Assembly (NCBI RefSeq): GCF_029852145.1
Contig: NC_079969.1
Location: 7,998,001-8,062,000 of the forward strand
DNA length: 64,000 bases
Source: Microplitis mediator
Lineage: Eukaryota; Arthropoda; Insecta; Hymenoptera; Braconidae
Direction: 5' to 3'
Below the pieces are notes generated by a model. It did no database searches. It saw nothing but the letters and a program-made list of their open reading frames with translations, and was not told the origin of the DNA. The position numbers and the translations under genes are program-made. Within the stretch, counting starts at the first letter, position 1; each line of letters starts with the position of its first letter. Of the stretch, positions 17,869 through 29,654 are shown piece by piece.

Positions 17869-20293
17869 TTATTTTTGATGAAGAAGATTGTACGCCGAGT
17901 AAGAAAATTTAATGAGCTGAAGGATAAAATTATGAAATTATATTGATAATTGTCGAAATAATTATTTTGTTAACAAAAAAAAAAATACTAACCTTAGTGA
18001 ATGAGTCTAAGGAAAGTTCGATCAAGTAACCACTGGTAAATTTTATTGGTAAAATAGACTGAGTTTTCATAAATAATAAATCTTTTTTAGTTTTATTTGT
18101 CAAAACTTGCCAATTCATTTTATAAATTGCTGAACTTACTCCTGAACTCTGTAAAGAATTAGCTTTATGATTATTATAAATATATATGTAGGAGAGACCA
18201 GGGCACGACGGACCCCCTCAAAACATTCCGCCAAAAAAAAAAAAAAATTTTTGTTTGTCATCGTCATATTTTCATGAGTTTGATATATTTTTCCCACCAA
18301 GTTTCAAAGTGATACGAAATACTCGGGGCAAGATGGACCCTCAAATAAATCGGAAAAATTTTTTTTCCATAATCTCGACCTATGAGTTTGATGTAATTTA
18401 CAAGTTTCCTCTTCAATAAAACTATTTTTTTTGTTTAATCATTTTCGGGAAGATGTCAGCCGTGCCCTGGAAAAAATAATTTTTTTTTTTTCTTAAAATT
18501 ATCATGACTTTGTTAGAGATAATTAAAAAAAATTTGTACCCAGTGCTCAAAAGCCGCAAATATCAATATCGGCTTAGGAGGGCCGTCGTGCTCCGGTCTC
18601 CCTACATTAGGGTGGTAATGTTTTTTCAACTTTTTTTTTTATCAAGAAGTTCGCGTGAAAAAATTTTTGACTGAAGTATTTGAAAAGTTCTCTCCAAGCT
18701 TTAAGTCAATCAAAAATTCAGGAGAGGTCGTTCAAGAATATTCAAACTTTTGAAAATCAACAAAAACTCACTTCTTTTTTTTTCAAAATCTTTGGTTCCT
18801 CACTAGTATCTTTTCTAAACTTATCGTAGAAAAAGAAAATTTGGAAAATACAATACTAAAATATTAATACAAAAGATCACTCAATATTTTTTAAATGAAA
18901 TTAGTCGAATTTTCCGATCGTATCGAGCGGCTTTTAAATATCAATATCAAGACTTGATCTTGTTATCGCGAATGTTTTACAGAGTCATAAAGAAATTTTG
19001 ACGGTGCCCAGGTCAAAAATAAAACTTGATTTAGATTTGGTCGTCTTAAATCGTGACTAAGTAAACCAGTTGAGTATTTTTTGCAAAATTGCGTGCGAAA
19101 ATTTCATCCAAAATGTAAAATTTTAGAAAATTTTGTAGTCCAATAAATATTTTATTAAAAATATATTTTCATAAATGTTTAACCTCTATTATTACTTCGT
19201 TGCCATACCAGCAGAACAAGTAAATTTGTGTTAACATGCACCCTAAATAAACGACGATAAATATAAACTCAGGGCTCATGACAGCCAATTTTGTTAGCAG
19301 TTGAACGCACAGACAAAGTATCAAAGAACTTGAAAGATATTGCAAGAATATTATTGGAGCAAATAAATCATTAGATTCTTGCGAAAATCTGTATCAGAAA
19401 AAAGCAGTTCATAAAACAATTATACTAATAATTGAGTTGGAATAAACTTAACTGTAAAATGATCCAGTGATGATGAATGCATTGTTTGATAAATTTATGT
19501 TCACACTCTCTTATTGTGCAAACCGATCCATTAATTTTATTATTGAGTTTTTCTTCATCAATTATTTCAACAAAATTCTCTAAGCGATTTTTCAAAATTT
19601 TTAATTGACTACAATTTTGTAACAATACACCGTAAACAACAGTGTCAAATGAAAATCCAATCATGGAGGTAACAGGCAGTGTGATTATTTGATGGAAATA
19701 TGCGAACCAAAATCCAGTACTGTTGTCATGTTGATAAGGGAACCAGCCATTGAAAGGAAGCGTTTTAGTGGGAATATTTTCTAAAATCGAAGCACCTATA
19801 ATAGCAAATACTGCACAACATACCAAACTTCCATACTTCTTGACGAGATTTCTACAGTAAAACAAAAAAACCTTGAACAGAGACATTAATTACAAAGAGT
19901 AAAATTTTAGACAAGTAGAAAAAATAATACAAACTTTGCTTTTTCATCATACTTTAATTGTATGGTAGCTTCTGTAGCGCATCTTACTCTGCAAATATTT
20001 ATGTCTAATAGTTTAATGATTCCTACTAGTTTATTACGTTTCACTTTAAGAAGAGCCAGTTTCGAACAGACAAGAATTAGTGTAAATGACCATGACATAT
20101 TATGAACAATATCTTCGATATTTGATGTGTAAAATAAATCTATTACACAAGATATACAAAAAGTGCTCATTGCTAAGGTAATTGTAAGTGTATATATATC
20201 GTATAACTTTCCCTTTATACTTGTGCTCCACTCGAGTGGTTTCCAACCGCCGAAGTACTCGAGTATCATGAAACTGTAGGAAAGAGTTTTCAT
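17869..20293 (-). CDS. odorant receptor OR-2 (7tm_6), intact
   Basis: Exons 20293-19931, 19871-19453, 19388-19184, 18148-17993 and 17916-17869; 1191 nt, 396 aa. All splice sites are as in OR-1. It is the closest relative of OR-1: exons 4 and 5 with intron 4 and both intronic edges are almost base-identical to the OR-1 copies (same 52 residues MNWQVLTNKTKKDLL... in exon 4). Exons 1 and 2 differ at many residues, such as WSFTLILVCSKLALLKVKRNK in TM2. Exon 3 carries FLFCWYGNEV (here IYLFCWYGNEV). It ends SYSAYNLLHQK. Intron 3 contains the intact TA-site element 18191-18602. Function as a ligand-gated channel with Orco is inferred from family. Confidence 0.92.
18191..18602. mobile_element. TA-site MITE in OR-2 intron 3, GGAGAGACCAGGGCACGACGG ends
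   Basis: Starts GGAGAGACCAGGGCACGACG and ends with the complement GTCGTGCTCCGGTCTCC, with TA on both sides (18189-18190 and 18603-18604); 412 bp. It has no protein. The copy in OR-1 is present at the same place but broken up, so the insertion predates the OR-1/OR-2 split. Confidence 0.8.
18605..19140. other. OR-2 intron 3 remainder, partial TTAGGGTGG element
   Basis: Begins TTAGGGTGGTAATG, like the ends near 22981 and 29962, but I find no matching right end. The remainder is AT-rich intron also present in OR-1 (TTTTGACGGTGTCC...). No gene is seen. Confidence 0.4.
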
Positions 20294-20870
20294 GTTGACT
20301 CGACGAAAATTTGTTTTATAGTGAGGGGTAGTGTTACTGGAGGTATATAACTTACAGAAATATATAATAAAATATCAAGGGATAGAGAAAGTTACGGCAA
20401 AACGTTTATGAAAATTACTATCTAGAGAAAATGTCATATGTCTATGAATAAATAATGACTTTCTATGCGTAGTAGATACAACCGGTTTCCTATTCCTTCC
20501 AACCCTTTTTCTATTTCGACTTTTGTTCTTAGAATAAGAATTGAATATTGCTACCTCGTAATCATAGACAGTGCAGTAGAGAGATCGATGCGTGGTATAG
20601 ATGATACTTATTATAATGATAGCTTCCGACATTCGCCGAATTCAGTTTTTGTCTTCGACGTACGACAATATTTAACTCTATCATTTTATTGACTTTCATT
20701 TCCAGAATTTGACTTCCAAGGGTTTGTATTTATTTTGTTACCGTGGAGACAAAGTTAAATTTATATTATCTATGCATGACACTCATGTATATATTTAGTG
20801 TAGACTCGGATATATTGGATGAAATATACAATAAATTTCGCAGAGTTTATTCTTACCGAATGTCTTGATG
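20294..20870 (-). promoter_or_regulatory. conserved upstream module of OR-2
   Basis: Nearly identical to the OR-1 module. The X-box-like 14-mer is at 20737-20750 (444 nt from the ATG). The 5'UTR donor AACTTAC (minus GTAAGTT) is retained. Confidence 0.65.
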
Positions 20871-21589
20871 TGTAATATTGTAGCAACACTTACATTTATT
20901 GAATAAGATTCAGCATTGAAAGGTCATCAAGTGTTTAACTATCGCTGAGTGTCATCAATAGTAAAAAATAAATGAAATTTGTTCTACAGAAAAAGTTGGT
21001 GGTTCAAATATTATATTCTGAAGAACGAAAAGTCATATATTTTATTTGGGTTTTCAAAACTCGAATATCTTTTGCGTGCCAACGTTTAAAATGTTCAGAA
21101 TCGTCAATAATTTTTTTTTTTTCAAATGACATGGTTGTGTTTATATTTGTGCGTCAAGTATAGACATATATTATAAATCATTTTTTTAGTTTAATGTATC
21201 TTATTTTCCCGCCTTCTATTTCTCGTCTATACAAGTCTGCAGGTTTATATCTTTTCGAAATTCTATAACAGTAAGTAAAAGTCGAAAATTTTTTTTCCGG
21301 TTTGAATACTTTTACCTATTGACATTACGTGCGTGTCACTTTTCGTATATTGACTCCTACTTTCATTATTGTAAAAACTGTATATTTCTATGTTTCATAG
21401 AATCCATCACCTGTTCAATAAAGAGGCAGCATAAAATTAACGGCTTTTTATTATTCGATTGAAACATAAATTACAAAATATAAATTTACAGAACATGTCT
21501 TTCAAACTACATATTTTTTTTTTCAAACTTCCGCTGTATTTTGTCGCGGTACTTTATAAGTTAATGAACTATTTAGGTCCACCTTTTGA
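20871..21589. other. OR-2 to OR-3 spacer, no gene seen
   Basis: Diverged copy of sequence that also follows the modules of OR-1, OR-3 and OR-5 (CTACAGAAAAAGTTGG, TTGACATTACGTGCGTG), so part of the tandem duplication unit. Small ORFs such as 20972-21163 are not conserved between copies. Confidence 0.5.
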
Positions 21590-21595
21590 TTTATT
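21590..21595 (-). terminator. poly(A) signal of OR-3
   Basis: AATAAA on the minus strand about 80 nt past the OR-3 stop. OR-4 has the same hexamer in the same context (25885-25890). Confidence 0.45.
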
Positions 21596-21673
21596 AGTTT
21601 TGGTGCGACGTATAATCGCAACTAGTTATTACTAACATGATTTACAGTTTATAAACTACAGTTTAAATTTTAA

Positions 21674-24600
21674 CTATTTTTGATGAAGAAGATTGTACGC
21701 CGAGTATGAAAATTTAATGAGCTAAAGAATAAAAAATATTGAATAAATAAATTACATTATTGAAAAAACTAATTAATTTAATACAAAGAAAAGAAAACAC
21801 AAACTTTAGTAAAGGAATCTAACGAAAGTTCTATTAAATGACCACTGGTAAATCTAATTGGAAAAATAGCCCGGGTTTTTATTATCAGCAAATCTTTTTG
21901 ACTTCTAGTTGTCAGAACTTGCCAATCCATATTGTAAATTGCTAAAGGTATTCCTGAACTCTGAAAATAATTGTCTTAATTAATAATACAATAATTACAT
22001 TTTATATTTGTCAACACGCGAAATAAATTTAAAAATAGTTGGTTGCTTTTTTAAAATTAGCGGATTTCCCAACACTCCCGTACAAAAAAAATTGTTGAAA
22101 AAAGGTTAAAAAAGTGTTGACTATTCTAAACTTCAAAACGTGACACAATGACGAACTTTTTTTAGAATAGTCAACACTTTTTTTACCTTTTTTTTTAACA
22201 ATTTTTTATACACGGGCTGATTTTGAGTTTAATTTTTACAATAGAAAAAATAAATATATTTTCAGTAACAGTCTTGACTTTAAAGTACAGATTTATTTTG
22301 ATCTAGAATTTTTTGAATTTCCTTTGAAACGAAATGAATTTCCGCAATTTACGAAAGGAAGATTTTGATTAGTAAACATAAAAATGTCGAATTTTATACC
22401 TCTAGCGCTACTTCATTGCCATACCAACAAAATAAAAATATTTGCACTAACATACATCCAAGATATATAACCATAAATATAAACTCAGAACTCATAAAAA
22501 CAAGCTTCGTTGATGATTGAACGCTTAGACAAAGTACCAGAGAACTAAAAGAGTATTGCATAAATATTATTGGGGCAAATAAATCATTGGACTGTTGTGA
22601 AAATCTGTAATGAAAAATAAAATGTTCTTAAGTAGTATATTGAGTGACAAGGGATGAAGCAAAATATGAACGCTGACTAGGGTAAAGGTGTCTGATATCA
22701 CCCGTGCCAGCATTCATTATGAATGATAACATTTTTCATAAGATCTGTATGAAACTTTGAGTTTCAATGATCGAGACCGGTTGGCACAACTCAATTTCAG
22801 GTTAATAATGTGGGAAGTTGTTGGCGTATGTTTAAATCACGAATCACAATCAAGACGAATTTTATTTGTTTCTACTTTTAAACTGTCTGTTATTTTGACA
22901 TTTAAAATACTCTAGTACACGGAGAAAAAAAAACCAATAATTTTTCCTATGTTAGCATACTTACTATTACTATGTGGACATTAGGGTGGGTCAAAAAAAT
23001 CAACTATTTTTTTTTTACAAGTGACACGGAAAAATGGGTTGCTAGACACCTTAAAAAAATTCTCACCAAATATGAACTCTTAATTTCAATAGGAAGATGG
23101 CCCTCACCGCAGTTTTTTATTTTTTTCTCAGTCCAATAGAAAAAAATTCATACCTCATCATTAATTGATTGTACAGAAAAATGTTTGAGAAAAATTTTGT
23201 GGAAAATTTAATGCTCTACAAAAAAGGTATCTTATATTTTTCCCGTAAACCTCATCATTTAAATGATATTGAAGATTTAAGTTTGATTATTTTAAGACAA
23301 ATTTCATTTTTGTTTATGAATTTTATTACTCGACCATAAATGACTATTATAAAATGCGCAATATTAATTTTTGTAGGAAATGAACTGCTCTATAAAAATG
23401 GTGTCTTATTTTTTTGCGATTAAATTAAGCCTTCAAAAGATATTTATCATCCAACTTTCATGTGTACCGATTTTAAGAGTTTTTGATTAGATATTCGAAA
23501 AATATCAATTTAATTTATGAATTTCATACAAATTTCATTTAAGATACAGATTTACATAAAACTTTCTAAAGAAAATGCCACTAGAAATATAATTAAAGAG
23601 TCTGTAGCTTGTAACAATTAATTAGCATGCCGATAAAGTTAAAACACTTATGAATTTACTTAAGCGGGCAGAAATAAAAATTTCTTCAATCCTTCAAGAT
23701 GACAGCAGTTTCGTTCATTCCGCTAATATATTGACTTCTTGATTTAAGCATACGTCACAATTCGCGTCACAGTATTACCCCAAATTTCGAGTGGCAAAAT
23801 GAGCATTGAAAGTATATAAGTTCCAGACCTGATGTTATGAAAACAAATGTTATTAGAATCATTAAAATAAACTCAACTGTAAAATAATCCAGTGATGATG
23901 AATGCATTGTTTGATTAATTTATGTTCACACTCTCTTGTTGTGCAAGTTAATCCATTTGTTTTGTTATTTAGTTTTTCTTCATTAATTATTTTAACAAAA
24001 TTCTCTAGACGATTTTTTAAAGTTTTCAATTGGCTGCAATTTCGTATGAAAACACCGTAAACAGCAGTGTCGAAGGAAACTCCAACCATAGAGGTGAAAG
24101 AGAGTGCGATTATTTGATGTAAATATGCGACCCAAAATCCAGTACTGTTGGTATGACGATAAGGGAACCAGCCATTGATCGGGAGAGTTTTTGTTGGAAT
24201 ATTATTAAAAATTGAAGCACTGTTTATAACAAATAGTGCAAGAAATGCCAATCCTCCAAACTTTTTAACGATATTTCTATGGTTAAACAAGAATACCTTA
24301 AACAGAGACATGAATTGTGAAAAGTAGTATTTTAAATAAATATAAAAAATAATACAAACTCTTCTATTTTTGCGTACTTCAACTGTATGTTTGCTTCTTC
24401 AGCACATCTAACTCTGCAGATATTTAGGTCGAATAATTGTAAGACATTAATTATTTCATTACGCTTCACATTAAAAAGAATCAGTTTTAAACAGCCGATT
24501 ATGAATGTTAATGACATTGACATATTTTTAATAATGTCTTCAAAATTTGTTGTGTAAAATAAATCTATTATACAAGACATGCAAAAAGTGACCAATGTTG

Positions 24601-24718
24601 AGGTGACTGTTAGTGTATATATATCATATAACTTTCCTTTTATACTTGTGCTCCACTCGAGTGGTTTCCACCCACCTGCGAACTTGAGTATCATGAAACT
24701 GTAGGGAAGAGTTTTCAT
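21674..24718 (-). CDS. odorant receptor OR-3 (7tm_6), intact
   Basis: Exons 24718-24356, 24296-23878, 22604-22400, 21960-21805 and 21721-21674; 1191 nt, 396 aa. Exon 1 has an unusual FAGGWKP where the other copies mostly have YFGGWKP. Exon 3 carries FLFCWYGNEV, exon 4 IYNMDWQVLTTRSQKDLL, and the protein ends SYSAYNLLHQK. The exon 4 donor is GTTTGT. Intron 2 is greatly expanded (1273 nt against about 64 in most copies). It shares its insertion point and inner sequence with OR-5 intron 2. A 139-bp hairpin element lies in intron 3. No lesion found. Confidence 0.92.
22077..22215. mobile_element. hairpin MITE in OR-3 intron 3 (139 bp)
   Basis: CCCGTACAAAAAAAATTGTT at the left and AACAATTTTTTATACACGGG at the right, with about 55-bp arms that also share GTGTTGACTATTCTAAA. 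The other OR introns run through here without it, so it is an OR-3-specific insertion. The CCCGT.. ends resemble the larger element at 40867-42026. Confidence 0.8.
22636..22870. mobile_element. GTGACAAGGGATGAA repeat in OR-3 intron 2
   Basis: TATATTGAGTGACAAGGGAT followed by a GC-richer segment with ATATCACCCGTGCC, then GAGTTTCAATGATCGAGACC. Related copies lie at 34701-34930, 46010-46240, 55190-55440 and inside 61037-61803. There is no ORF. Confidence 0.65.
22980..23700. repeat. TTAGGGTGGGTCAAAA repeat with TTTGTAGAG motifs in OR-3 intron 2
   Basis: Opens ATTAGGGTGGGTCAAAAAAA and contains two relatives of the CTCTACAAAAAAGG hairpin motif (about 23212-23230 and 23375-23405). AT-rich with no gene. 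The right end is not defined. Confidence 0.45.
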
Positions 24719-25300
24719 GATGACTCGACGAAAATTTATTTAACAATGAGGGGTAGTGTTACTGGAGGTTTATAACTTACAGAAATAGAGAATAAAATAT
24801 CAAGGAATAGAGAAAGTTACAGCTAAACGTTTAAGAAAATTACTATCTAGAGAAAATGTCATATGTCTATGAATAAATAATGACTTTCTATGCGTAGTAG
24901 ATACAACCGGTTTCCTATTCCTTCCAACCCTTTTTCTATTGCGACTTTTGTTCTCGAAATAAGAACCGAATATTTCTACCCCGTAATCAGAGACAGTATA
25001 GCAGAGAGATCGATGCGTGGTATAGATGATATTTATTATAATGATAGCTTTCGACATTCGACGTATTCAGTTTTTGTCTCCGACGCACGACAATATTTAA
25101 CTCTATCATTTTATTGACTTTTATTTCCAGAATTTGACTTCCAAGGGTTTGTATTTATTTTGTTACCGTGGAGACAAAGTTAAATTTATATTGTCCATGT
25201 ACGACACTCATGTATATATTCAGGGTAAGCTCGTATATATCAAATGAAATGTAAGTTTCGCAGAGTTTATTCTTATAGAATGTCTTCTAGTGTAATATTA
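24719..25300 (-). promoter_or_regulatory. conserved upstream module of OR-3
   Basis: About 93% identical by eye to the OR-1 module over roughly 390 bp. X-box-like site at 25162-25175 (444 nt from the ATG); 5'UTR donor retained. Confidence 0.65.
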
Positions 25301-25884
25301 TATCACTAGATACATTTAGTATATAAGATTCAGTATTGCAACGTAACCGAGTGTTAAGCCATCAATGAGTGTCATTAACGGTAAGAAATTCTCGAAATTT
25401 GTTCTACAGAAAAATTTTTCGGTTCAAATATTAGTTTTTGAGAAACAAAAAGTTTATCTATTTCATTCAGGTTTTAAAAACTTGAAATTTTTTCCATCTT
25501 TCTTTTTTAACGTCATATATTTTTGAAAGATGGTTTATATCTTTTCGAAATTCTATGACGGTAAGTAAGAGTCCAAAATTTTTTCCCGATGTTGATACTT
25601 CTATCCGTTGACATAACGTGATTGCCGCCATTTGTATATTGACTTTTATGTGGAATATTGTAATAACCGAATATTTCAATGTTCCGTAGAACCCATCACC
25701 TATTCAATAAGGATGCTTGTGTATATTCAACTGGTTTTTTATTATAAGATCTTGAATTGAGTAACAAAATGTAAAATTACATAGAGTTTCTGTCGGATTA
25801 CATGTTTTTGTTTTTTTTTACAATTTCATTAGATTTCGTCGTGGTGGTTTATAAATTGATGAAAGAGTTAGGTCCATCTTTTGA
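25301..25884. other. OR-3 to OR-4 spacer, no gene seen
   Basis: The tandem-unit remainder, homologous to the spacers after OR-2 and OR-5 modules. The 70-codon frame at 25467-25679 is not kept in the other copies. Confidence 0.5.
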
Positions 25885-25950
25885 TTTATTAGTTTTCTTG
25901 CGAGGTATATTGACGAAGAGTCACTACTGATATATAATTTCTCATTTAAA

Positions 25951-28850
25951 TTACTTTTGATGGAGAAGATTGAATGCAGAGTAAGAAAATTTAATGAGCT
26001 AAAGAACGAAAAATATGGAATAAATAAATTATATTATCTACAGAAACGAGTAATTTAATAACAACAACAAAAAATACACAAACTTTAGTGAATGAATCCA
26101 ATGAAAGTTCAATTAAGTAACCGCTGGTAAATCTAATTGGTAAACTAGCCCGGGTTTTCATTATCAACAAATCTTTTTGACTTCTAGTTGTCAAAACTTG
26201 CCAATCCATATTGTATATTGCAAAATGTATCCCTGAACTCTGAAATAATTGTCTTAGTTAATAATAATATAATTATATTTCATAGTTTTTAACGCTCGAA
26301 ATGAATTTAAAAATAATTGATTGCTTTCTAAAAATTAGTGGATTTCCAAACACTGACTTGGCGTTTAATTTTTATAGTAAGAAAAATATTTGAATTTTTG
26401 TAGCAGTCTTGGCTTCAAATTTCAGATTTATCTTAATCTAGAAATTTTTTAATTTCTTCAAAGCATTGAAATGATCCCGAGTCGAAATTTAGAGCCCATT
26501 TAGAGCCTTCTAAAGTCGGACCTATTTCGGACTTGGAGGCTCTAAATAGAGTCTGTTTCCATGTTAAATTAGGTCCGATTTTGGTCCCTGAGGTGCTACA
26601 AATTTCCGTTTTCAGCACTTGCGAGCTTAATCTAGGACCTGATGAAAATTAAAATTAGGGCCTGTAAGCCCTAGTTTATTGTAATAATAATAATATTAAT
26701 AATTATAATATTAATAATAATACTCATATTGTTAATATCGTTAGCATTATTAATATCGTGATTAATAATAATCTATGTTACTCTGGATTTTATTTGCACT
26801 TACAATGCTTAAAATAATTTCAATTAAAATTATCAAAATATACAGCATATGCTGTTAATAGTTTAATTTTTTATAATGAATTACAAAAAATCATAACTTC
26901 AATTAAAGAAATGAATTATTATTAGTACTTATTATAATTGAAATAATATTATTTCTCTTTGTGTGATGCAGTTTTTATTCTAAAATTATTATTATTAACA
27001 ATTAAACTATGGTCATATATTTTGAAATTTCAATTGAAAGTTCCCTAATCATCATAAATGCGAATTAAATCTACAGTGACATAATGTAAAAATCTATATA
27101 TCTCTGAAGAAAATTATCGGTCAAAATTTAGAATTTGAACAAATAACGTTAAGTATATAGAACAGTAAAACTTATTACACCATGCTTTTATATAAAAATT
27201 GGCAATCAACATTTAATAACAGTTCCTATAAACAGTAAGGAACGTAAGTAATTATAATATTTATGCGGAGTGATTAAAATTTTGTTAATAAATGCAATTT
27301 TATTTTTATATGGTAAATAAATTAAACTAAAATTTTCCTTATTAAAAAGGTTTACAATTTAATTAACCACCTGCTTATCTAACTATTGTTATTAATAAAT
27401 TTCGTTATATATCAATAAAATAAGGCTTACAATTAATTGTAATTAATTTTTAATTTTTCTTATCATCATAAATTATTAAATTATAATGAATCGAAATTTA
27501 TTACGGGACTAATATTGTCGGACTTGAAGGCTCAAAATCGGACTTCTCAGTGAATGTTAGGACCTCTGGGTTCAAAGTCAGAGCTACAGGACTACAGGGC
27601 TCTAAATCGGATCTATTTCGGGCTAGAGGGGCCTAATATATAGGCTCTAAATTTCGACTCGGGGAATTTCCGAAATATAGAAAAGAGCGTTTTTATTAAA
27701 TCCAAAGTTTTTGATTAGTGAAAATATTGAATTGTATACCTCTCGTGTTACTTCATTGCCATACCAACAGAATAGAAATATTTCCGATAACATACATCCA
27801 AGATAGAGAATCATAGATACGAACTCAGGACTCATGAAGACAAGCTTTGTTGATGATTGAACGCTCAGGCAAAGCACCAAAGAACTAGATGAGTATTGCA
27901 TAAATATTACCAGGGCAAATAACTCATTGGATTGTTGGGAAAACCTGTATGAGAAACAAAAAGATGTTCATGAAACAATTTTAAGTAATTTTATGAAAAT
28001 AAACTTAACTGTAAAATAATCCAGTGATGATGAATGCATTGCTTAATAAAATTACGTTCACGCTCTCTTATTGTGAGAACCGATCCATTACTTTTGTTAT
28101 TTAGTTTCTCTCCATTAATTATTTCCACGAAATTCTCTAGTCGATTTTTCAAAATTTCCAATTGACAACAATTTCGTAAGAAGACACCGAAAACAGCGCA
28201 GTCAAACGAGAATAAAATCATAGGGGCAACAGAAAATACGATTATTTGATGTGAATATGCGACCCAAAATCCAGTACTGTTGGTATGGCGATAAGGGAAC
28301 CAGCCACTGATCAGAAGAGTTTTTGTTGGAATATCATTGAATATTGACGCACCGTTTATAGCAAATACTGCAATACACACCATACCTCCAAACTTTTTCA
28401 CGAGATTTCTATGGTTAAACAAGAATACCTTGAATAGAGACGTAGATTGTAAAAAGTAATATTTTAAATAAATTTAAAAATTAATACAAACTCTTCTTTT
28501 TTAGCGTACTTCAATTGTATGTGGGCTTCTTCAGCAGATCTGACTCTGCAAATATTCACGACCAATAATTGTAAGACATTTATTATTTCATTACGCTTCA
28601 CATTAAAAAGAATCAGTTTCGAACAGCTGACTATAAATGATAATGACATTGACATATTTTGAACAATATCTTCAAAATTTTCTGTATGAAATAATTCTAT
28701 AACACAAGACATGCAAAAAGTGACCATTGTTAAGGTGATTGTCAATGCATACATATCATATAACTTTCCTTTTATACTTGTGTTCCACTTGAGTGGTTTC
28801 CATCCGCCGAAGTACTCGAGTATCATGAAACTATAGGGAAGTGCTTTCAT
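25951..28850 (-). CDS. odorant receptor OR-4 (7tm_6), intact
   Basis: Exons 28850-28488, 28428-28010, 27944-27740, 26239-26084 and 25998-25951; 1191 nt, 396 aa. Start MKALPYSFMILEYFGGW. Exon 1 TM2 reads SFIVSCSKLILFNVKRNE. Exon 3 has SEIFLFCWYGNEV, exon 4 IYNMDWQVLTTRSQKDLL, and the C-terminus is SYSAFNLLHQK (Phe for the usual Tyr). Introns 1 and 2 are about 59 and 65 nt. Intron 3 is 1500 nt because of the CCCGAGTCGAAA element (26476-27663). The upstream module is present and followed further upstream by a second, partial module. Confidence 0.92.
26476..27663. mobile_element. CCCGAGTCGAAATTTAGAGCC element in OR-4 intron 3
   Basis: Left end CCCGAGTCGAAATTTAGAGC, right end GCTCTAAATTTCGACTCGGG; 1188 bp. 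OR-5 and OR-6 carry the uninterrupted intron sequence (GCATTGAAATGAATTTTCGA) at this place. Several GGACCT/TTAGAGCC words near both ends form longer imperfect arms. The middle is AT-rich (an AAT-rich tract at 26680-26775) with no ORF. Confidence 0.85.
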
Positions 28851-29430
28851 GTTGACTCGACGAAAATTTATTTAACAATGAGGGGTAGTGTTACTGGAGG
28901 TTCATAACTTACAGAAATAGATAATAAAATATCAAGGGATAGAGAAAGTTACGGCAAAACGTTTAAGAAAATTACTATCTAGAGAAAATGTCATATGTCT
29001 ATGAATAAATAATGACTTTCTATGCGTAGTAAATACAACCGGTTTCCTATTCCTTCCAACCCTTTTTCTATTTCGACTTTTGTTCTAAGAATAAGAACCG
29101 AATGTTGCTGACCCGTAATCATAGACAGTGTAGTAGAGAGATCGATGCGTGGTATAGATGATACTTATTATAATGATAGCTTCCGACATTCGCCGAATTC
29201 TGTTTTTGTCTTCGACGTACGACAATATTTAACTCTATCATTTTATTGACTTTCATTTCCAGAATTTGACTTCCAAGGGTTTGTATTTATTTTGTTACCG
29301 TGGAGACAAAGTTAAATTTATATTATCCATGTATGACACTCTTGTATAGATTCAGTGTGAGGCTTGATATATTGGAAGAAATATAAATTTTGCAGAGTTT
29401 ATTCTTATAAGATCGGTATACCGAATGTCT
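28851..29430 (-). promoter_or_regulatory. conserved upstream module of OR-4
   Basis: X-box-like site at 29294-29307 (444 nt from the ATG) and the 5'UTR donor are present. In this copy both long antisense frames are broken by stops, while the nucleotide sequence stays conserved, which argues against a protein function. Confidence 0.65.
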
Positions 29431-29654
29431 TCTTGTGTAATATTGAATTATCATATACATTTAGTTTTTAATATTCAGCATTAAAAGGGAACCAAGTGTT
29501 TAACCATCGATGAGTGTCATCAATAGTAAATAATTAATGAACTTTGTTCATCAGAAATGTGGTGATTGAAATGTTTAATTGAAATAAACAAATCGTTATT
29601 TATTTTTTTCAGGCTTGTAAAAGTCGAAATTCCATCAACTTTTGACATACAAAT

